NCBI GenBank assembly: GCA_964526635.1
Contig: CAZGLR010000106.1
Coordinates: forward strand, 1-11,544
From: CAZGLR01 sp964526635
GTDB taxonomy: Bacteria > Zixibacteria > MSB-5A5 > GN15 > JAAZOE01
DNA: 11,544 bases
Direction: 5' to 3'
In this document: piece by piece, positions 7,763 to 11,544 of the stretch
How positions within the stretch are numbered: position 1 is the first letter of the stretch
Layout: each line of letters begins with the position of its first letter
Position numbers and translations under genes: made by a program
The notes under the pieces: generated by a model
The model's input: the letters and a program-made list of their open reading frames with translations, nothing else
The model's database searches: none
What the model was told of the DNA's origin: nothing

Positions 7763-7791
7763 AAAATACCACCATTCATGGACTAATGCAA
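7763..7791 (-). promoter_or_regulatory. Candidate promoter for the thiolase-hbd-acd-acd-bioY operon
   Basis: On the minus strand TTGCAT (7791-7786, 3/6 match) and TATTTT (7768-7763, 4/6 match) are separated by 17 bases. This would give a leader of about 40 bases before the thiolase ATG. A short dyad, CCAT-TC-ATGG (7772-7781), lies inside the spacer and might bind a regulator, but it is only 4 bp per arm. The hexamers are weak, so this is a best guess in the only upstream region available to the operon. Confidence 0.3.
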
Positions 7792-7850
7792 GCACTTCTG
7801 AACCATAATATGACAGTATTGCCCATTATCGACATTACTATCGGAACGAA

Positions 7851-7879
7851 TTGCGTCCTGCATGGTTACAGGACATAAA
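7851..7879 (+). promoter_or_regulatory. Candidate promoter of the DUF3891 gene with an inverted-repeat operator
   Basis: On the plus strand TTGCGT (7851-7856) and CATAAA (7874-7879, 4/6 match) are 17 bases apart. A perfect 6-bp inverted repeat, GTCCTG-N8-CAGGAC, spans 7855-7874, covering the end of the -35 and the first base of the -10. Such a position is typical of a repressor operator. Transcription would start near 7886 and leave a leader of about 57 bases before the GTG. Evidence is positional only. Confidence 0.3.
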
Positions 7880-7942
7880 TGCCGAATATCGGACAGTATG
7901 ACCGGCCCGGACAGCCCGCACGCTTGCCTATGGGGGATTGAT

Positions 7943-8910
7943 GTGATTGTCCGCCAGACCGACAACGCTTATCATCTGATTACCCAGATTGAACACGCCA
8001 GCCTGTGCGCCGAAATCGGTTCATACTGGGGTAACAAAGGGTTCTTCTACCCCGAACCGCTCAAATCGGTCATGTATGCAATCGAGCATCACGACGATGG
8101 CTGGGCCAGATACGATGCTATCCCCCGCCTGAAAACCGACACCCGGCAAATTGTCCATTTTAGATCCATCCCGCTCGATGATCACATCGAGCTGTACTGG
8201 CAGGGGGTGCAGGCGGTTGCCGACGATGATCCCTATGCCGGGCTTTTGGTCAATCGCCATGCCAAAAATCTCTACATGATGAAGCTCCGCAGCAAGAGAA
8301 GTCTCGATCTCAGCGACGCCTCCGGCGATTACCGTGCGCGGGTGCTGGGAATTATCCAGCAGCTTGATGCGCATTTCAATGATTTGCGCAACTCGCAGTT
8401 GAAATCCGGAATACCGCTGGAGTATTTCAAGGATAAGCACATTAATGCCAACTATGCCCTGATGGCGTTTCTCGACGCTCTGTCGCTGTATCTTTGCGAG
8501 GGTATCAGCGAGACGAAAACCATCGTGGATGCTCCATTGGGTTACGATGGTGCCCGAACATCAATAACTGTCAAACCAATCAAGGGTGAGCATAATAAGG
8601 TATCTTTATCGCCATGGCCCTTTGGTGCTGATAAGTTTGATGTTTCATTATGGTATACATCAATCGGTCCCTCCGCCACCAAATCGGATGAGGCGTTGCA
8701 AAGAGCGGTAAATCAGGCNNNNNNNNNNNNNNNNNNNNNNNNNNNNNNNNNNNNNNNNNNNNNNNNNNNNNNNNNNNNNNNNNNNNNNNNNNNNNNNNNN
8801 NNNNNNNNNNNNNNNNNNTCGGTCCCTCCGCCACCAAATCGGATGAGGCGTTGCAAAGAGCGGTAAATCAGGCCAAGATGCAAAAAGAGATGATTGTGTT
8901 GCAGAAATAG
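7943..8910 (+). CDS. DUF3891 family protein, interrupted only by an assembly gap
   Basis: A protein of unknown function resembling the DUF3891 family (soluble, His/Asp-rich, possibly HD-like and metal-binding). Joining the sequence across the gap at the 55-bp overlap gives 270 aa. Visible features: start MIVRQ, ITQIEHASL (13-21), AIEHHDDGWARYD (46-58) with candidate metal ligands His49, His50, Asp51 and Asp52, LLVNRHAKNL (101-110) with His106, and the C-terminal PWPFGADKFDVSLWY (224-238). A short helical, Gln/Lys-rich tail follows. The GTG at 7943 is chosen because GGGGG lies 6 bases upstream and family members begin with this MIVR segment; the in-frame ATG at 7862 lies upstream of the family homology and has no such site. 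Across the gap as printed, the frame is not kept. The stop TAG (8908-8910) coincides with the first bases of a downstream repeat. It is divergent from the thiolase operon; a functional link is unproven. Confidence 0.8.
8664..8873. other. 100-N scaffold gap flanked by identical 55-bp ends
   Basis: Positions 8719-8818 are exactly 100 N. The 55 bases before the gap (8664-8718) are identical to the 55 bases after it (8819-8873). This pattern arises when two contigs that overlap by one k-mer are scaffolded without being merged. Removing the gap and one copy (155 bases) restores a continuous reading frame through the DUF3891 gene to a TAG stop. I therefore treat the duplication as an artefact and not as a biological repeat. 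Confidence 0.9.
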
Positions 8911-8946
8911 TTTGCAGTCGGGTGCCCCACCGCTTGCTGTGGGAAA
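8908..8946. repeat. Intergenic hairpin repeat, copy A
   Basis: The first of two near-identical units of about 39-41 bp. It begins with TAG, the stop codon of the DUF3891 gene, then TTTGCAGTC and GGGTGCCCCAC. It folds as CCCAC/GTGGG (8926-8930 with 8939-8943), one C/T mismatch and an inner G-C pair, around the loop CTTG. It differs from copy B at a few positions and one indel. It is an imperfect stem with no U-tract, so it is not a standard terminator. Confidence 0.7.
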
Positions 8947-8951
8947 CGGTA

Positions 8952-8970
8952 CCACACCAGAATGGTGTGG
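8952..8970. repeat. Perfect 8-bp hairpin within the repeat cluster
   Basis: CCACACCA (8952-8959) pairs without mismatch to TGGTGTGG (8963-8970) around a 3-base GAA loop. No T-run follows on either strand. It sits between repeat copies A and B and appears to be a module of the same intergenic element. Confidence 0.7.
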
Positions 8971-8993
8971 CAAGTTAAAAATGCAGAGCACGT

Positions 8994-9010
8994 CGCACCC
9001 TCCGGGTGCG
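8994..9010. repeat. Perfect 7-bp hairpin within the repeat cluster
   Basis: CGCACCC (8994-9000) pairs to GGGTGCG (9004-9010) around a TCC loop. It is preceded by an A-rich linker with ATGCAGAGCA. GC-rich, with no adjacent T-run on either strand, so termination is not its evident role. Confidence 0.65.
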
Positions 9011-9018
9011 GTACCGGG

Positions 9019-9059
9019 TAGTCCTGCAATTGGGTGCCCCACAGCTTGCTGTGGGGAAA
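9019..9059. repeat. Intergenic hairpin repeat, copy B
   Basis: The second copy of the unit that starts at 8908: TAGTCCTGCAATT followed by GGGTGCCCCAC and a perfect 8-bp stem CCCCACAG/CTGTGGGG (9037-9044 with 9049-9056) around the loop CTTG, then AAA. The two copies start 111 bases apart and share orientation. The perfect pairing here and the single stem mismatch in copy A suggest B is the better preserved copy. Confidence 0.7.
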
Positions 9060-9063
9060 TTAT

Positions 9064-9091
9064 CGGCGGGCACCCGCCGAGAGCGGGCGGG
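9064..9091. repeat. GC-rich alternative-stem hairpin at the end of the repeat cluster
   Basis: CGGCGG (9064-9069) can pair with CCGCCG (9074-9079) around a short loop. Alternatively CCCGCC (9073-9078) can pair with GGCGGG (9086-9091). The two foldings are mutually exclusive. It lies just after the stop codon of the biotin carrier gene, which reads in from the right. It may protect or end that transcript, although no U-tract is present. Confidence 0.55.
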
Positions 9092-9106
9092 CAACCCTCT
9101 CATTTA

Positions 9107-9601
9107 CTACTCCCCCAGCTCCAATTCGATTATCGGATGCTCGGTATCCACCTGGGCGCCCTCGGCGAAATTGACTGCCGACACTATCCCGGCCGCTTTG
9201 GCAATCACAACATTCTCCATCTTCATCGCCTCAACAATCACCAACTGCTGCCTCTCGGCGACCTCATCGCCCTCGACGACCATCAACTTCACAATCTTAC
9301 CCGGCATGGGTGCGAAGACTTTCGAGGGATCGGCCGAATCGCCGCCCTCGCCGCCAGGCAGGGCGGTATCCTGTGACGGCTGCGCGAACTCATATACAAC
9401 GCCATCGATATCCACAAACGTCTTTTCACCGGCGACAACCGCACACACCTCACGCCGCGAATTACCCTTCACAATAAACAAACGTCCATCTGATCGCCGT
9501 TCGATTTCTATCGTTGCAGCACTATCGGCAAACGTAATCAGGCGATTATCCTTCACATCAACACTGTGCGTCGCGCCCTTGTACAGAAACTCGAAATTCA
9601 T
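9107..9601 (-). CDS. Biotin carboxyl carrier protein of an acyl-CoA carboxylase (BT-linker plus biotinyl domain)
   Basis: A 164-aa carrier subunit that holds biotin and shuttles carboxyl groups between the biotin carboxylase and a carboxyltransferase. The C-terminal half (about 94-164) is a biotinyl domain with the attachment motif EAMKM (124-128), biotin on Lys127, preceded by the P-M-P-G turn (98-101). The N-terminal part (1-75) is beta-rich and resembles the BT (linker) domain of propionyl- or methylcrotonyl-CoA carboxylase alpha chains, not the Pro/Ala-rich tail of AccB. A Gly-rich linker (82-92) joins the two. Its ATG overlaps the TGA of the biotin carboxylase gene by 4 bases (ATGA), so the two are translationally coupled. 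It is the last gene of its unit and is followed by the hairpin cluster. Confidence 0.92.
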   Translation of the reverse strand: MNFEFLYKGATHSVDVKDNRLITFADSAATIEIERRSDGRLFIVKGNSRREVCAVVAGEKTFVDIDGVVYEFAQPSQDTALPGGEGGDSADPSKVFAPMPGKIVKLMVVEGDEVAERQQLVIVEAMKMENVVIAKAAGIVSAVNFAEGAQVDTEHPIIELELGE

Positions 9602-11112
9602 GCTGTCTTCTCTCCCATCCGCCAGTTGCCGAGTGTCAGCCAGGGATTGTAATCGACTCTGGCGCCACTGCTGCCGCCGATAATTTTCGGTTTGCCGTTG
9701 GCATTTGCAATTGCCGCCGCAGCCAGGGCTGCCGGGAGATTGGCCTCGGCGCCCTCGTCCCAGTCGGCGAAATACCGCGGGATGAAATTGGTATAGGTCT
9801 CGCCCGATGCAAACTTTTCATGCGCGATAATATCGGCCAGGTATTTGATCGAATGTCGCAGGCCCAGAATCTTGTACTCCTCCAGCGCTTTGATCACCCG
9901 GGCGCGGGCGATATCGCGATCGGGACCCCAGGCAATCAACTTGGCCATGATCGGATCATAGTCGACAGTCACCGTGGTACCCCGCGTGACTCCTGAATCG
10001 ACACGGATTCCGGGACCGGTTGGTTCGCGGTAATAATGCAGCGTACCGATCGACGGCATGAAATTATTGGCGGCATCTTCGGCATAGATACGGACTTCAA
10101 TCGCATGCCCGCGCTGTTCGGCATTGAGGCAGGCCTGCGACATCGGATATCCCGATGCAATTCGAATCTGCTCGGCCACCAGGTCGACCCCGGCCACTTC
10201 CTCGGTTACCGGGTGCTCCACCTGAATACGTGTATTCATTTCAAGGAAATAGAAGCCGCCGCTTTTATCGAGTAGAAATTCGACCGTACCGGCATTGATA
10301 TAATTGGCTGCTTTGGTAACGGCCACCGCCGCTTCACCCATCTTCTTTCTGATTTCGGGAGTAACTGCCACCGATGGTGTCTCTTCGATAATTTTCTGAT
10401 GCCGCCGTTGAATCGAACATTCGCGTTCGAAGAGGTGAATCGTGTTGCCGTGGGTATCGGCCAGCACCTGGAATTCGATATGGCGCGGATCGACGATGTA
10501 TTTTTCGAGATACACCGTCTCATCACCGAAAGCGTTTTTCGCCTCACGGCGCGCGCCCTCGACCGCGCCTTCGAGTTCTTCCGGTTGATTGACAACGCGC
10601 ATACCTTTGCCGCCGCCACCGGCTGCGGCCTTGATCAGGACCGGATACCCGGCCTGCTCGGCGACCTTTCTAAATTCTTCTATGGCCCCGCCGGCGCCCT
10701 CCATACCGGGAATCAGCGGCACCCCGGCGTTGAGCATCTTTTGCCGTGATTCAACCTTGTTGCCCATCAGGCGAATTGCATCCGGCGACGGCCCGATAAA
10801 CACGATCCCATTGTCGTGGCACGCCTGCGCCAGCTTCGGGTTTTCCGCCAAAAACCCATAGCCCGGATGAATCGCATCAGCCCCGGCTTTCTTTGCCACA
10901 TCAATAATCTTGTCGATATTCAGATACGACTCAAGCGGGGGCGGCGGACCGATCTCATAACGTTCATCGCCCATCAGGGTGTGGACAGCATCTTTGTCAG
11001 CCGTCGAATACACTGAGACAGTCGGTATTCCCAGAGTACGGCACGCCCGCAATACGCGAACCGCGATCTCGCCGCGATTGGCGACCAGTATTTTCTTCAA
11101 TAATTCCGGCAT
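9598..11112 (-). CDS. Biotin carboxylase subunit of an acyl-CoA carboxylase (AccC-like)
   Basis: A 504-aa ATP-grasp enzyme that carboxylates carrier-bound biotin with bicarbonate and ATP. Visible motifs: KILVANRGEIAVRV (7-20), HPGYGFLAEN (82-91), the Gly-rich ATP loop AAAGGGGKGMRV (162-173), ERECSIQRRHQK (229-240), EMNTRIQVEHPVTE (291-304) with metal ligand Glu291 and Arg295, and RIYAED (341-346). It exceeds the roughly 450-aa AccC of fatty-acid synthesis by a C-terminal stretch (about 450-504) like that in PccA/MccA alpha chains. The next gene carries the matching BT and biotinyl domains. Automatic pipelines would name it accC. The ATG at 11112 is 2 bases after the hydratase stop; no good Shine-Dalgarno is visible, suggesting coupling. 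A carboxyltransferase subunit is not in the window. Context favours methylcrotonyl- or propionyl-CoA as substrate. Confidence 0.94.
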   Translation of the reverse strand: MPELLKKILVANRGEIAVRVLRACRTLGIPTVSVYSTADKDAVHTLMGDERYEIGPPPPLESYLNIDKIIDVAKKAGADAIHPGYGFLAENPKLAQACHDNGIVFIGPSPDAIRLMGNKVESRQKMLNAGVPLIPGMEGAGGAIEEFRKVAEQAGYPVLIKAAAGGGGKGMRVVNQPEELEGAVEGARREAKNAFGDETVYLEKYIVDPRHIEFQVLADTHGNTIHLFERECSIQRRHQKIIEETPSVAVTPEIRKKMGEAAVAVTKAANYINAGTVEFLLDKSGGFYFLEMNTRIQVEHPVTEEVAGVDLVAEQIRIASGYPMSQACLNAEQRGHAIEVRIYAEDAANNFMPSIGTLHYYREPTGPGIRVDSGVTRGTTVTVDYDPIMAKLIAWGPDRDIARARVIKALEEYKILGLRHSIKYLADIIAHEKFASGETYTNFIPRYFADWDEGAEANLPAALAAAAIANANGKPKIIGGSSGARVDYNPWLTLGNWRMGEKTA

Positions 11113-11114
11113 AG

Positions 11115-11544
11115 TTATTCTATAACCCAGTTTGGTTTGCGTTTATTGAGAAAGGCATCCATCCCCTCCTGGCCCTCGTCGGACTTGCGCAGGGAGGCAA
11201 TCATTTCGGCGGTATACGGCTTAAACTCATCCGGCCCCATCAATGGCACATTGGTGATTAACTCCTTGGCCATTTTGATGGCATTCGGCCCCGATGATAA
11301 TATCGTCCTGACCAGTTTCTCGACTTCACCGTCGAATTGATCATCTCCATACCAGCGATTAACCAGTCCGATGCGATACGCTTCTTTGGCCGGGAGTCGT
11401 TCGCCGGAAATGAAAAATTCACGGGCCTTGCCCTCGCCGATTTTGCGAATCACATATGGTCCGATGCAGGCCGGTACCACCCCGATCTTGACTTCGGAGA
11501 AGCTGAATTTGGCCGACTCGGCGGCAACAGCGATATCGCATACC
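11115..11544 (-). CDS. Enoyl-CoA hydratase/isomerase family protein, methylglutaconyl-CoA hydratase-like (5' end outside window)
   Basis: The reading frame continues through the right edge, so 142 C-terminal residues of a crotonase-fold enzyme are visible. The first ones read CDIAVAAESAKFSFSEVKIG, the middle of the fold. Both catalytic glutamates are recognisable: in SEVKIG, and in GKAREFFISGE a little later. The end, EGQEGMDAFLNKRKPNW, is the usual crotonase C-terminus. Between the glutamates the sequence is VVPACIGPYVIRKIG where typical hydratases have a G-A-G-G-T-x-R-L segment. Such a PAxIxPYVxxxIG form is characteristic of methylglutaconyl-CoA hydratases (LiuC/AUH). With the biotin carboxylase and carrier directly downstream, this suggests a leucine-degradation (liu-type) cluster whose carboxyltransferase lies further to the right. 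Short-chain enoyl-CoA hydratase remains possible. Confidence 0.88.
   Translation of the reverse strand, partial: VCDIAVAAESAKFSFSEVKIGVVPACIGPYVIRKIGEGKAREFFISGERLPAKEAYRIGLVNRWYGDDQFDGEVEKLVRTILSSGPNAIKMAKELITNVPLMGPDEFKPYTAEMIASLRKSDEGQEGMDAFLNKRKPNWVIE

Noticed and set aside
7717..7779. Longer thiolase start 21 codons upstream
   Set aside because: The ATG at 7716 has a GGAGG five bases upstream and gives the normal thiolase N-terminus; the extension has no family similarity.
7811..7899. Direct repeat GACAGTAT at 7812-7819 and 7892-7899
   Set aside because: Eight bases repeated once within about 90 bases of A/T-rich spacer is weak and has no positional logic relative to either promoter.
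7862..7942. ATG start at 7862 for the DUF3891 gene
   Set aside because: It overlaps the candidate promoter region, lacks a ribosome-binding site and precedes the MIVR start expected for the family; the GTG at 7943 has GGGGG at good spacing.
8664..8873. A biological direct repeat of 55 bp flanking an insertion
   Set aside because: Exactly 100 N between identical ends and an intact frame after collapse are better explained by an unmerged assembly overlap.
8908..9097. CRISPR array or riboswitch
   Set aside because: Only two similar units with unequal spacers that are themselves hairpins, no cas genes nearby, and the position is downstream of both convergent genes.
9598..9601. Sequencing frameshift splitting a single carboxylase alpha gene
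   Set aside because: The carrier begins with a clean ATG and a beta-rich start, and ATGA overlaps are normal between coupled genes; I keep the split as real but list how to test it.
9006..9683. A 225-codon plus-strand open frame and other long frames opposite real genes
   Set aside because: They are antisense shadows of the biotin carrier, carboxylase, dehydrogenases and kinase; they have low-complexity Ser/Pro/Arg-rich content and no recognisable domains.

Overview
The window reads as chromosomal DNA from a free-living, probably heterotrophic bacterium. It comes from a draft or metagenome assembly, because one 100-N scaffold gap is present. The genes are bacterial: Shine-Dalgarno sites, tight operons, a TTG and a GTG start, and intrinsic-type hairpins. 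The gene mix (acyl-CoA degradation, biotin-dependent carboxylation, compact dispersed hairpin repeats, moderate GC) would fit a lineage of the FCB group such as Zixibacteria. That placement is only an impression and nothing here proves it.

Layout from left to right. (1) Positions 1-54: the 5' two thirds of a tRNA-Phe(GAA) on the minus strand, with its own promoter just upstream. (2) Positions 125-2648: a two-gene minus-strand unit, in which an exported/membrane protein with a periplasmic domain and seven predicted helices is followed by a ROK-family sugar kinase. (3) Positions 2688-7716: a five-gene minus-strand operon ending in a hairpin terminator. Transcription order is thiolase, 3-hydroxyacyl-CoA dehydrogenase, acyl-CoA dehydrogenase 1, acyl-CoA dehydrogenase 2, then the biotin transporter BioY. 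(4) Positions 7717-7942: a divergent promoter region. (5) Positions 7943-8910: a plus-strand DUF3891-family gene, interrupted only by the assembly gap. (6) Positions 8908-9097: a cluster of hairpin repeats between convergent genes. (7) Positions 9107-11544: a minus-strand unit of enoyl-CoA hydratase (cut by the window edge), biotin carboxylase and a biotin carboxyl carrier protein.

How the genes fit together. The five-gene operon supplies short-chain beta-oxidation steps: two FAD acyl-CoA dehydrogenases, an NAD-dependent 3-hydroxyacyl-CoA dehydrogenase and a thiolase. No electron-transfer flavoprotein or enoyl-CoA hydratase lies inside that operon. The right-hand unit supplies a crotonase that most resembles the methylglutaconyl-CoA hydratase type, plus the alpha side of an acyl-CoA carboxylase split into two genes. 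Together they suggest branched-chain amino acid (leucine) and short-chain acyl-CoA catabolism. The solitary BioY makes sense as the vitamin supply for the biotin-dependent carboxylase.

I see no CRISPR, transposase, phage, toxin-antitoxin or defence genes, and no clear new multi-gene system. The items most worth a second look are four. First, the membrane protein looks like an intramembrane peptidase whose expected Glu-Glu and His are all Gln. Second, the ROK kinase lacks its zinc site. Third, the hairpin repeat cluster apparently supplies the stop codon of the DUF3891 gene. Fourth, the assembly gap appears to be spurious and closes exactly on a 55-bp overlap.
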